DNA from: Gammaproteobacteria bacterium
GTDB lineage: Bacteria; Pseudomonadota; Gammaproteobacteria; UBA1113
NCBI GenBank assembly: GCA_019752835.1
Contig: JAIELR010000162.1
Location: 1-11,354 of the forward strand
DNA: 11,354 nucleotides
Reading direction: 5' to 3'
Under the pieces are notes generated by a model. The model was not told where the DNA came from, made no database searches, and saw only the letters and a list, made by a program, of their open reading frames with translations. Of the stretch, positions 1 through 7,060 are shown in pieces. Position 1 is the first letter of the stretch; every line of letters starts with the position of its first letter. A program made the translations under genes and the position numbers.

Positions 1-209
1 GGAATATCGCCGCGCTCAACCTGCAAACGCGCCAGCAGCATATTGAATGAAGCATCGTGCGGATCGCGCTTGATGCCTTTTAGCAGCACACGCTCGGCAT
101 CTTCAGTGCTGAGCTTGCCCAAGTCGAACAGAAGACGCCCGATATTGACGTCTCGTGCAGCACTTGCCGCAATTGGAGTTATGGGCTGAGTCGCGAGATT
201 GTGATTCAT
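1..209 (-). CDS. N-terminus of gene downstream of epsF, EpsG-like (partial)
   Basis: The frame opens at an ATG at 209, 11 nt after the epsF stop, and stays open to the window edge, giving about 69 residues. Residues 20-42 include IGRLLFDLGKLSTEDAERVL, which resembles the start of EpsG-type tyrosine kinases (chain-length determinant kinases encoded after epsF). The following residues (KGIKRDPHDASFNMLLARL, then a VERGD motif) instead resemble a TPR helix pair. No Walker motif is visible because the kinase domain would lie outside the window. Position in the operon favours EpsG, which would phosphorylate tyrosines and control EpsF-dependent polymer length; a TPR protein is the alternative. The SD is weak (GTGA), so coupling to epsF translation is likely. 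Confidence 0.55.
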   Translation of the reverse strand, partial: MNHNLATQPITPIAASAARDVNIGRLLFDLGKLSTEDAERVLLKGIKRDPHDASFNMLLARLQVERGDI

Positions 210-220
210 GATATTCACTT

Positions 221-1627
221 TCACACTGATGATGACTGCATGCGCTTCGGCAATAATGCGGGAAAATTGAAGCGGTACCGTCTGACGGGTTTGCTCCGGA
301 TAACAGCGAAAACCGGAATCTCGATACCTTCGACTATGTCTTCGCGGCTGCGCACGCGGCGATCCATCGCTTCGGCCAGCATACCGAAGCCAATTGCTAC
401 CAGCCCCCCCAGAAACACCGACAACAGCACGTTGAGCACAACCCTTGGGCTTGATTGCTTAAGCGGCGCAATAGCCGGATTCAACACTGCAACATCTGAC
501 AGGTTGGCCTGTCCTTCCAGTCTGGTCTGGGTGTAACGCTGGTTGACGGCGTCAAGCGCACGATGCGCACTTTCAACATCGCGCTGCAGCACAGTCAACT
601 GGTTGCGCGCTTGATTAAGCTCCAGAACACGTACTTTTTGCTTCGCCACCTGTGTGCGAAGATCCGATTCACGTTGACGCTGATTGTTGGCAGCACCTCC
701 GACAGTTGCCGTGGTGCTGCGGATTTCTTCCTGCAACTGCGATTTTAGCTTGGACAGTTCTGCCTGCGCTGCCTGGTATTGGGGATGGTTTTTGTCCACA
801 CGCTGGGAGAGTTCCGCCAGTTTGGATTCAGCACGCGCAATATCGGTCCTGAGTCCTTGCACAAGCGGGCTGAATCTGACATCAGGAGACTCTGCCGCGT
901 TGGCGCGCGTTCCGCTTTGCCGCGCAGAGGCCTCGATCGCCTGCGCTTGCGCCATTACAAGTTGTGCCGACAACTCATTAAGTCTGGCGTTTTCCAGATC
1001 CAGCCCCTCAACACCACTGGTCAGTCCTTTTTCTTGCTGGAATTTAGAAAGTTTGGCCTGCGCCTGTTCCAGATTGTCACGCAGCACCTTGGCCTGCGCA
1101 CTGAGATAACCCGCCGCACTCTGTGATGGCTCTATCTTGAGTTGCAAGTTAAGTTGCTGGTAAGCCGCAGCGAAAGCATTGGCAATAGTGGCAGCAAACT
1201 CTGGGTCAGCGCCTTTGAAAGAGATTTCGATCACGCTGCTCTCACGTGACGGTTTTGCCTCGATATTTTTTAGCAGCAAATCAGCGAAAAAATCGCGGAT
1301 ATCACCCTTGCCACCCTCTTCCTGAAATTGCTGCTTAGCCCTGGAGCTTTGTGCAAACTTGAGTTCATCCACCACCCTGGCCGCTACGTTATGACTGGTG
1401 ATGATATCCACCTGGGTCGCCATATAGCCGGGCATCAACTGGGCCGGAAGGGTTAGACCAGACACCGGATCCACCCCCTTGTAGTTCAAAACCAGAGAAG
1501 TAGTCGCAGTATATATCTTGGGCAATGCCAGATTGACGGCAAGCGTGCCGAGCACGATAACTGAAAAAGTAATCAGAACAATTCTGGCACGCGCACGAAG
1601 AATCAGCAGAAACTGGGAAAAATTCAT
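221..1627 (-). CDS. epsF: EpsF-type polysaccharide chain-length determinant (Wzz/PCP family)
   Basis: This is an inner-membrane polysaccharide co-polymerase of about 468 residues that should set EPS chain length and couple polymerisation to export. A first membrane segment lies near residues 15-35 (ARIVLITFSVIVLGTLAVN), followed by the Wzz-like stretch on repeated contact with the periplasm (YTATTSLVLNYKG). A long periplasmic region of Gln/Ala/Leu-rich coiled coil spans about 165-375. A second membrane segment near 400-425 is followed by the cytoplasmic MDRRVRSREDI motif that typically closes these proteins. No kinase domain is fused, as expected when a separate EpsG exists. I chose the ATG at 1627 because AAGGA sits 6 nt upstream and overlaps the epsE stop; a TTG two codons earlier is the other option. 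It begins 9 nt after epsE. Confidence 0.88.
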   Translation of the reverse strand: MNFSQFLLILRARARIVLITFSVIVLGTLAVNLALPKIYTATTSLVLNYKGVDPVSGLTLPAQLMPGYMATQVDIITSHNVAARVVDELKFAQSSRAKQQFQEEGGKGDIRDFFADLLLKNIEAKPSRESSVIEISFKGADPEFAATIANAFAAAYQQLNLQLKIEPSQSAAGYLSAQAKVLRDNLEQAQAKLSKFQQEKGLTSGVEGLDLENARLNELSAQLVMAQAQAIEASARQSGTRANAAESPDVRFSPLVQGLRTDIARAESKLAELSQRVDKNHPQYQAAQAELSKLKSQLQEEIRSTTATVGGAANNQRQRESDLRTQVAKQKVRVLELNQARNQLTVLQRDVESAHRALDAVNQRYTQTRLEGQANLSDVAVLNPAIAPLKQSSPRVVLNVLLSVFLGGLVAIGFGMLAEAMDRRVRSREDIVEGIEIPVFAVIRSKPVRRYRFNFPALLPKRMQSSSV

Positions 1628-1636
1628 GGTCAATCC

Positions 1637-2437
1637 TTAAAACAGACTTTCGCGCACAAAAAGCACGTCATCTTTAATGAGCAAATCGTCAGGCCTGGCT
1701 TCGATGGTCTCCAATACACCGTCCGCGCTGCGCCGCTTGATTCGCAGGCCACGCTCAGTGCCGCGTATCGTCAATCCGCCACCGACAGCCAAAGCCTGCG
1801 CCACCGTCATGTTGCGCTCTAACCGGAATTGTCCGGCGCGCTGAATTTCGCCATAAATGTAAAACATCGGCGCATGCGGCACATAAACAATGTCATCCGT
1901 ATAGATTTTTATGTTGGCCCCTTTTCCCTTGCGCAACAAATCGGGCAGGTCATAATCATATTTTATGGTCTTACCTTCGGACTGGCTCAATATCGTCACG
2001 ATGTCAGAGCCATTCAAACTGATGCCGCCAGCCAGTGCAAGCACCTCGACCAGAGTGCTGGTGCGTTCGAGCGGGTAACGACCGGGCTTTAACACATCGC
2101 CGAGTATCGATATTTGCTGGCTGGTGAACTGCAAGACAACGATATTGACCTGCGCATTTTTGACGAAGCCGCCCTCTTCCAGCATGGAGGATATTTTTTT
2201 CTCCGACTGCACCACAGATGACCCGCCGACTGCAACTTCGCCCAACAGCGGGAATGTCAGCTTACCGCCCTGAGTGACGCGGGTCTCGGTGCTAAGATCC
2301 GGGCTGCCATAAACTGTAATGCGCACTAGGTCACCCGGTCCCAGCAGATATTCGGCTTGCGCCAAAAAGGAAACCAGCAAACCAAAAGCCAGCAGGAATG
2401 TACGAATTAGCTTGTATTGCATTTTCATGTTGCTCAT
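1637..2437 (-). CDS. epsE: EpsE-type polysaccharide export protein (Wza-like, SLBB)
   Basis: This 266-residue periplasmic/outer-membrane export protein has a signal peptide (residues 1-28, ending AQA) and no lipobox Cys, unlike classical Wza lipoproteins. The Poly_export domain starts at YLLGPGDLVRITVYG (about 30-44) and includes the characteristic GKLTFPLLGEV. A first SLBB-type domain follows at ILGDVLKPGRYPL (about 112-124) with VEVLALAGGI, and a second at YGEIQRAGQFRLERNMTVAQ (about 195-214). The family forms the translocation channel for capsule or EPS across the envelope and works with the co-polymerase encoded immediately downstream. Start codon choice is uncertain: ATGs also occur at codons 4 and 6, and no strong SD is seen before any of them. 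Confidence 0.88.
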   Translation of the reverse strand: MSNMKMQYKLIRTFLLAFGLLVSFLAQAEYLLGPGDLVRITVYGSPDLSTETRVTQGGKLTFPLLGEVAVGGSSVVQSEKKISSMLEEGGFVKNAQVNIVVLQFTSQQISILGDVLKPGRYPLERTSTLVEVLALAGGISLNGSDIVTILSQSEGKTIKYDYDLPDLLRKGKGANIKIYTDDIVYVPHAPMFYIYGEIQRAGQFRLERNMTVAQALAVGGGLTIRGTERGLRIKRRSADGVLETIEARPDDLLIKDDVLFVRESLF

Positions 2438-2491
2438 TTACAAAAGTTGGCAAGCTATGATAGAGATTTATTGTTACAGGATTACTACTCT

Positions 2492-2515
2492 TTTCTGACA
2501 ATTTGGCGTCAGAAA
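2492..2515 (-). repeat. Perfect inverted repeat between epsL and epsE
   Basis: An 8-bp perfect stem (TTTCTGAC / GTCAGAAA) with an 8-nt loop begins directly after the epsL stop codon. It is AT-rich and has no T-run behind it on the minus strand, so it is a poor intrinsic terminator. As this is the largest gap inside the EPS gene set (78 nt), an mRNA processing or 3'-end stabilising hairpin between the barrel gene and the export genes is plausible. That role is inference. Confidence 0.5.
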
Positions 2516-3805
2516 TCAGAACGAGAAGGACATATTCAGGTTAATGGTGTTATCAATATAAAGCTGCCTGGCGCCTCCGCTAAGCCGCCTGAAATGGCTG
2601 ATCACCAGCGGATCAGTAGTAGGATCACTAGCAGACAACTGATTGGAGCTACGACGCTCATTCTGAACACTGGCAGAGATATTGACGGAGCGCATAGGCC
2701 GATAGTTGAGAGAAAGACTGGATGAGTCGATGGTGTCTTGCCGGACTGGGATAGACAAAGCCGGAAACAGTTTTACCACTGGATCACCCAGAAAATCACG
2801 CTCCAAGTGCTGCAATTTCGCCGAAACACTCAGCTTTCCTGTCGGGTTCCAGGTTGGCCCAAAACTGAAGCCCTTGCTCTGTGTATAACTGGTGGTGAGA
2901 TTATCGTAGGCATCGATCTCGTCCCACGCGGTCAGATCAATCTGACCCTTGCCGCTAGCGAGCCATGTTAGCGTCCCGCGCATCGTTCTGCCGTTGAAAT
3001 CGCGCTCTGTAAGTTGGTTGTGTGCCCTGTTCACCACACCTGCCTGACCGTTAACGCGAACGTGACCGCTATAGAGCCAATTAACAGTTGCAAACAACTG
3101 ATCCTGCCTAAATCCATTGTCCATCGGAACACCAGAAAATGCTTCGAGAACCGGATACTTCTGCACTTGGCGGATACCCCGAATGCCAATTTCATTTCCA
3201 TCGTGAGGAGTGAAATAGGCGCCGGCCATGTAGCTCATGAAATCGTTGCCATAGACTGAGTTACTCGTCACGCTATAGGTGGCATGGGTCACTGCGCCGT
3301 TGAGCCGCAAGCTGGGATTAACATGCCATGCGCCATCTATAAATTCATTCTGTTGCGTACTCAGATTCTTGGTCAGATGCTGCAACTCTGCAAAACTACC
3401 GAGAGACGTAGTCTTGTTATAGCCAATTCCTCCGATCAAACTATTGCCCAATTGCCAATTCCAGCGTGACTGCAGGTTTTTGGACTGATAGTTCAGCGAA
3501 GTAAAGCGGGTATATCGTGACTCGCTGGCAGATGCATCCAGTATCACTTCTTGTCTGCTCTGCTTCCAGTCAACCTTTACCCCCACCGTGCCTTGTTTAA
3601 TTGTATCGGCCGCAGAAGGCTGCCCGGACGCAGCCATGGGATCAGCATCTTTGGAAAGGCGCAACAAATTGTCATCGTGCGTGATGGATGCATTGATATA
3701 GGGCTGCACGGTGTCTTCAGGTGCCGCCCAAAGCAAAGTTGGATTAAGCAAAACTGCCGGAATCAGCAGCGCAGGAATACTTGAAATGATGATACGAAGC
3801 CGCAT
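2516..3805 (-). CDS. epsL: EpsL-type outer-membrane beta-barrel, EPS export
   Basis: This secreted protein of about 429 residues ends in alternating hydrophobic strands with a terminal Phe (NLNMSFSF), a typical outer-membrane barrel signature. It starts with a signal peptide (RLRIIISSIPALLIPAVLL, then a cleavage-like LLWA). The mature start is followed by a DDNLLRLSK stretch and a TRFTSLNYQSKNLQSRWNWQ stretch, which fit the exosortase-B-associated EpsL family, thought to take part in outer-membrane EPS export. I chose the ATG at 3805 because it lies 8 nt after the CPBP stop, has GGTGA 8 nt upstream and begins the signal peptide. Upstream in-frame ATGs at 3829 and 3850 would overlap the previous gene by 16 or 37 nt. 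The family name comes from sequence feel and context. Confidence 0.75.
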   Translation of the reverse strand: MRLRIIISSIPALLIPAVLLNPTLLWAAPEDTVQPYINASITHDDNLLRLSKDADPMAASGQPSAADTIKQGTVGVKVDWKQSRQEVILDASASESRYTRFTSLNYQSKNLQSRWNWQLGNSLIGGIGYNKTTSLGSFAELQHLTKNLSTQQNEFIDGAWHVNPSLRLNGAVTHATYSVTSNSVYGNDFMSYMAGAYFTPHDGNEIGIRGIRQVQKYPVLEAFSGVPMDNGFRQDQLFATVNWLYSGHVRVNGQAGVVNRAHNQLTERDFNGRTMRGTLTWLASGKGQIDLTAWDEIDAYDNLTTSYTQSKGFSFGPTWNPTGKLSVSAKLQHLERDFLGDPVVKLFPALSIPVRQDTIDSSSLSLNYRPMRSVNISASVQNERRSSNQLSASDPTTDPLVISHFRRLSGGARQLYIDNTINLNMSFSF

Positions 3806-3813
3806 GAAAATAG

Positions 3814-4506
3814 TCACCAGAAACTCCATTGACCGGTATGCAGCACCCATAGCCCAAGCATGCCGTTAGTAGTCGCATGCGCCAGAATCGGCGTCCACAA
3901 ATTTTTGCTCTTCATATAGAGAGCGCCATAGACGAGCCCCGCAACAACACCTGCCAGCCATAAGGTATGTTCCATTCCGAACATCACCGAACTAATCAAC
4001 AATGCTCTCATCCCAACCTGTGCAGGAGATACATCGATAAATTCCGGGTGAGCTATCCAGCGCAGCACAAATGAACGCCAGAACAGCTCTTCCATGACTG
4101 GCACAACCATGACAGCCCCCAGCAATCTGCACAGCGCCAGCGGCCAGTTAATATCGCCGGGCAAATTGCGCGGGTCGAAGCCTGCGGCGTGACCAAAACT
4201 CATCCAATCCTGGTTGAAACTAACCCAGAGCAGAAACACTCCGGCACCCGCAATGACACTCCACAGCGCCTCATGCAATCGCAGGTTGAACTTCGCAAGG
4301 TACTCGTAGCGCCGCCAGAGAAAAATCAGCAGCAACGCAACACACAAAATTTTGCATGGATAAATCAGACGGGCATCAAACGGGGCTGAGGCAGAAGAGC
4401 ACTTGCCAACAGCACCTTCCAGCATAAGAAAGAACATATACAGGGCGAACGGAAGCACCATGGGCAACGCCGGGTGCTCGCGAAGCCGCATGCGTAATGA
4501 GTTCAT
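3814..4506 (-). CDS. CPBP/CAAX-type intramembrane protease, exosortase-locus type
   Basis: This 230-residue polytopic membrane protein carries all the CPBP (Abi/CAAX protease) motifs: EELFWR with E139, E140 and R144; FGMEH with F176 and H180; and HATTN with H210 and N214. The glutamates and histidines form the presumed active site of this Rce1-like family. Hydrophobic segments lie near 14-30, 50-64, 82-97, 124-138, 168-178 and 182-197. It fits the small CAAX-related proteins encoded inside PEP-CTERM/exosortase loci. The substrate is unknown; processing of an envelope protein or sorting-signal protein is possible. It lies 38 nt after epsD and immediately before epsL. The start ATG at 4506 has only a weak SD; an alternative ATG is at 4491. 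No inactivating change is seen. Confidence 0.85.
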   Translation of the reverse strand: MNSLRMRLREHPALPMVLPFALYMFFLMLEGAVGKCSSASAPFDARLIYPCKILCVALLLIFLWRRYEYLAKFNLRLHEALWSVIAGAGVFLLWVSFNQDWMSFGHAAGFDPRNLPGDINWPLALCRLLGAVMVVPVMEELFWRSFVLRWIAHPEFIDVSPAQVGMRALLISSVMFGMEHTLWLAGVVAGLVYGALYMKSKNLWTPILAHATTNGMLGLWVLHTGQWSFW

Positions 4507-4544
4507 ACCGGAATAGTCTGCCTGATGCCGAAAAAACCAATGTC

Positions 4545-5492
4545 CTACTTCAAGCCGGACAACCCCTTTTCCACATGGCTATCTTTTGCAGCGTCAGCCT
4601 TGCCAAGCTCCGCCGCAGCATTCGCTGCCGGCGCCGCCTGTATAGCAGCGGGATCCTGCCTGGCCTTTCCAGCATCGGCATAAGCCCCCACATATTCGAC
4701 CTTGGCCGTATCCCGCAGCTTATTCATTTCAGCCTCAAGCAGCGTCTTGCGTTTCTGCTCCAGCAAGAACTTGCCAATAACGGCCCTGGCCAGCTCTTCC
4801 GTCAACGGCTGATCCTTGTAATCCTGTAATTGCAGCACAGACAAACTATCGCCAGCCGGAATAATTGCCACCTCATTTTTCACCATCTTATAAAACTTCG
4901 GCAGCAAGGCTGTAGGCAACTCTTCTGCACCCTTGATCGCGGTAGCGGTCTTGAACTCAATATGTTCGTTATGCAACTTCGCGGCAAAATCTTCCATACT
5001 CTTTGTGCCAGACAGCAGCTGTTTGACTCTATCTACCTGCACCGTGCTGGCCATTGAAATTTCAGCAAACTTGTAAATGCGGTGATTGGCGAATAGCTCG
5101 GGTGACTTGACATAGTAATCATGAATCTCCGCGTCCGTCGGCTTGGTTAACTGCCCAACCAACTGTTCAAGAGAGGCTTGCGCCAGTATCTGGCGCCTGG
5201 AAGCTTCGATTGCCTGGAGCACATCAGGGTTGCGGTCGAGCTTTTTATCGACTGCCCGCTTTACCAGAAGCTGCTGGTCAACCAAGCCCTTTAGAATCTG
5301 TTTGCCGGCCTCATCTTCTTTCCCTTTTGGAATATTTCCGAGTCGAGCCATCGCATAATTGATCTGATGAACGGAAATTTCATCACCATTCACCTTGGCA
5401 GCCACCTGAGAACCCCCTTCCTTCTTGCTGCCGCAGGCTGTCAGAAGAACAGAGGAAAGAAGCACCACCAATATAACCCGGCCACAATTCAT
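4545..5492 (-). CDS. epsD: EpsD-family peptidyl-prolyl isomerase lipoprotein
   Basis: This lipoprotein of about 315 residues is related to the SurA/PpiD chaperone and parvulin group. The signal peptide ends in the lipobox LLTAC, so Cys20 would be lipidated. An N-terminal SurA-like helical region follows (VNGDEISVHQINYAMARLG, then QILKGLVDQQLLVKRA, about 35-85). The next stretch, PTDAEIHDYYVKSPELFANH, is the usual entry to the parvulin domain, and a poorly conserved rotamase-like region fills about 140-240. The Ala-rich C-terminus after residue 265 is low complexity. EpsD proteins probably help fold or assemble EPS export components in the periplasm. It is the first gene of the EPS operon. ATG 5492 (AGGA 9 nt upstream) and GTG 5495 (AGGA 6 nt upstream) are equally possible starts. 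Confidence 0.85.
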   Translation of the reverse strand: MNCGRVILVVLLSSVLLTACGSKKEGGSQVAAKVNGDEISVHQINYAMARLGNIPKGKEDEAGKQILKGLVDQQLLVKRAVDKKLDRNPDVLQAIEASRRQILAQASLEQLVGQLTKPTDAEIHDYYVKSPELFANHRIYKFAEISMASTVQVDRVKQLLSGTKSMEDFAAKLHNEHIEFKTATAIKGAEELPTALLPKFYKMVKNEVAIIPAGDSLSVLQLQDYKDQPLTEELARAVIGKFLLEQKRKTLLEAEMNKLRDTAKVEYVGAYADAGKARQDPAAIQAAPAANAAAELGKADAAKDSHVEKGLSGLK

Positions 5493-5590
5493 CACATTAT
5501 TTCCTATCGTCGTCGTGAAATATCATTAAGGCCACCATGATAGGCAAGAATTATTACAATATTATTTCCCGCAAAAAAACGGAGCCAAAA
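5493..5590 (-). promoter_or_regulatory. Leader and possible promoter of EPS operon
   Basis: This AT-rich stretch precedes epsD on the minus strand. It holds the SD AGGA and a weak sigma-70-like pair, TTGGCT (5583-5588) and TAATAT (5559-5564), spaced 18 bp. The pair matches the consensus only partly, and its -35 box would sit inside the IS30 fragment, so the IS remnant might supply part of the promoter. The boxes are not convincing alone; the main support is that a new operon must start about here. Confidence 0.25.
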
Positions 5591-5762
5591 CGAGATAGCC
5601 AACGTGCTGGAACGAAGCGAATCGACTATCAGCAGTGAATTGGCCCGCAGTTACGGGCAGCGAGGTTATCGCCCCAAGCAGGCGCACACCTTATCTGTAG
5701 AACGGCGTGCGATGAATGCCGGACGATAGACGATGCTACCTGGCAGTTTGCTCGAACTAGAG
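5571..5762 (+). mobile_element. IS30-family transposase N-terminal remnant
   Basis: Read on the plus strand, the frame around 5574-5727 gives AKKRSQNEIANVLERSES followed by TISSELARSYGQRGYRPKQA and LSVERRAMNA. This is the helix-turn-helix and RGYRPKQA region of IS30-family transposases, whose usual form is TISRELxRNxGQRGYRPKQA. About three residues are missing near the start of the fragment. After AMNA a one-base loss shifts the frame, and the adjacent frame continues with TIDDATWQFAR, the next conserved IS30 segment. Similarity ends near 5762. The DDE catalytic domain and start codon are absent, so the piece is dead. It runs opposite to every gene in the window and to the second IS30 fragment next to it. 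Confidence 0.8.
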
Positions 5763-5781
5763 TCTGTTGACATTGAATATA

Positions 5782-5814
5782 ATGGCACCCTCTCGTTAAG
5801 GAGAATAGTGCCAT
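5782..5814. repeat. Inverted repeat at IS30 fragment junction
   Basis: ATGGCAC (5782-5788) and GTGCCAT (5808-5814) form a perfect 7-bp stem, with TCTC/GAGA inside it adding four more pairs around a short loop. It lies between the two IS30 fragments. No T-run follows on either strand, so it is not an obvious terminator. It may belong to the non-coding end of the IS or to the original target DNA. Confidence 0.45.
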
Positions 5815-5825
5815 GTAACGCGGGT

Positions 5826-5952
5826 TCAAATTTGAAGTGCAACGCCTGATTTGAAGAATACCTGATTGGGTGTCGTATCCAAGCCGTTTTCTGAGTCGGT
5901 TGTTCAATCTCTCCATCACCGCATTGATCTCCTGTTGTGCAATTGTGGTGAA
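5826..5952 (-). mobile_element. IS30-family transposase C-terminal remnant
   Basis: The minus strand encodes FTTIAQQEINAVMERLNNRL followed by RKRLGYDT, the C-terminal end of IS30-family transposases (usual form LNNRPRKRLGYDTPNQVFF). After GYDT a one-base frameshift near 5870 moves the rest to the neighbouring frame, where PNQVFFKSGVALQI and a TGA at 5826-5828 complete the typical end. The fragment is thus about 43 codons of a formerly intact gene; everything upstream, including the DDE residues, is gone. On its upstream side it joins the exosortase coding sequence directly, out of frame, near 5952. Both IS30 fragments fit one and the same IS type, but they face each other's opposite direction. 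Confidence 0.85.
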
Positions 5953-6368
5953 GGGGCGATTATCCCGTGAAGCAGTTCGAACAAAGCCTTGCCTGAACGG
6001 TTGACGTAAAACAATGCCAGGATGCGCACTTGATTGCAGCTTAGAATCGTAATGCTGCCGATCACTATCCCCATCAAGCACCATTTCATCTGCAATCTGG
6101 CTGCCATCATTGCCGCTGCAAGTAGAAAAACGACCTAGCTCCCCTCGCAACCATTGAGAACGTTGATACCGCCTCCGGCAGCTTTGAGGCGGTTTCCAAC
6201 AGCCTGCACCATAACCTCAGGTGTGATGTGATTGATCAGCCATACGGCCGGCCTGACTGTCAGCACATCAATGGCGATCCGTTCCAGGCTGGTGTCGCGC
6301 GCACTGTTCCATCCAAATTGCATCGCTGCAAAAAAGCCCAGAAAGAGCACGGTACTGGTAAAGCGCAC
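5953..6368 (-). pseudogene. xrtM: Exosortase, XrtM-like, broken by amber codon and 3' truncation
   Basis: The GTG start at 6368 has AGAGG 6 nt upstream and lies 26 nt after the coiled-coil gene. The exosortase/archaeosortase signature is complete in one frame: Cys74 in VLNGCEG, Arg115 in NQVRILALFY and His134 in LLHGIIAP. These are the three residues taken as catalytic in this multi-pass, sortase-analogous membrane transpeptidase family. However, a TAG stands at 6135-6137, four codons after Cys74, where the family usually has Glu (CEGxE). The frame then continues without change (VVFLLAAAMMAA), so a single G-to-T change would explain the stop. After residue 139 the gene runs into an IS30 fragment and ends in a foreign frame at 5916, losing the last membrane segment. 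XrtM is my best subfamily match from the N-terminal half; no target with a sorting signal is visible here. Confidence 0.82.
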
Positions 6369-6394
6369 TGCGTGCCTCTGATGCCATGGCGGCG

Positions 6395-7054
6395 CTATTT
6401 TCGTGGCGTGTAAAGCTGTGCTTCCGCCTTGTCGCGGGAGTCCTGAAAGCTGTTCTCAATCCCTACGCCCTGCAGGCCGGTGAATGGCTCGATGTATTTG
6501 AGATCCGCTTTCTCGTACTTGGCCGACATTTCCTTGAACATCCCAATCAGGTTTCCGTTCTTCACCTGACACGAATTCACCTCAGCCTTTTGTTGCGCTA
6601 GCACGGCCTCAAGCCTGGATTTTTCGCCGTTAAGCTGCTTGTTCAGCGCTTCACTCTGCTGGAGGTTCTTCCGGAATTCCGCCAGCTCGTTGCGCGCCGC
6701 AAGCTGGGCGCTCTCGGCATCATGACGGCAGGCATTTAGCTGGGTTTCCTTTTCGGAATTTTCCGCCTGTGCTTTTTTTGTTTCCTGCTGATATCTGGCA
6801 AGGGCTTTCTGCGCCGCAGCGAGTTTTCCTTCGCTCGTCTTCATCTGCTCCTTGAGCGAGGCGTTTTCCTGCTCCAACGCTGCCTTGTCCTGCTCGAACT
6901 TCTGCTGCATCTGTTGCATGCGGCGCTGGGCAGCCCGCTCCTGCTTGTTCTTTGTATCGTCTGCAAATGCATGTGAGCATGGCAACGACAGCAATAGCAA
7001 GCCCAGCAACAAACTCGATTTGCAAATATTGGAATATTTATCAGCGTGCTTCAT
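6395..7054 (-). CDS. Secreted coiled-coil protein of the TonB-porin operon
   Basis: This 219-residue protein has a signal peptide (hydrophobic core SLLLGLLLLSL, cleavage about 31 after AFA). Residues 36-165 are an almost continuous charged, Gln/Glu/Lys/Ala-rich coiled coil (for example LEQENASLKEQMKTSEGKLA). A short C-terminal part with the motif GIENSFQDSRDKAE (about 198-211) looks more globular and may be the conserved family tag. Two cysteines in the mature part (C109 and C162) could form a disulfide. No enzymatic motif is seen and I do not recognise a named family. It starts only 6 nt after the porin stop with no clear SD, so translation is probably coupled to the porin. A periplasmic partner or scaffold for the porin or TonB is a reasonable guess, resting on context alone. 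Confidence 0.8.
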   Translation of the reverse strand: MKHADKYSNICKSSLLLGLLLLSLPCSHAFADDTKNKQERAAQRRMQQMQQKFEQDKAALEQENASLKEQMKTSEGKLAAAQKALARYQQETKKAQAENSEKETQLNACRHDAESAQLAARNELAEFRKNLQQSEALNKQLNGEKSRLEAVLAQQKAEVNSCQVKNGNLIGMFKEMSAKYEKADLKYIEPFTGLQGVGIENSFQDSRDKAEAQLYTPRK

Positions 7055-7060
7055 GTCAGT

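Noticed and set aside
5565..5590. Sigma-54-like GG/GC elements upstream of epsD
   Set aside because: The GG and GC doublets are 12 bp apart instead of the required 10.
5761..5775. GTCTGTTGACATTG, similar to the ends of some insertion sequences
   Set aside because: No matching partner end or target duplication was found in the window, so it cannot be called a terminal repeat.
5629..6150. Minus-strand frame of 173 codons
   Set aside because: It is a chance chimera: the first part runs out of frame through the exosortase, the middle catches the IS30 C-terminus, and the end reads the antisense of the other IS30 fragment.
6268..6459. Small minus-strand frame of 63 codons overlapping the exosortase start
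   Set aside because: It overlaps the end of the coiled-coil gene and the exosortase in another frame, and its peptide shows no recognisable features.
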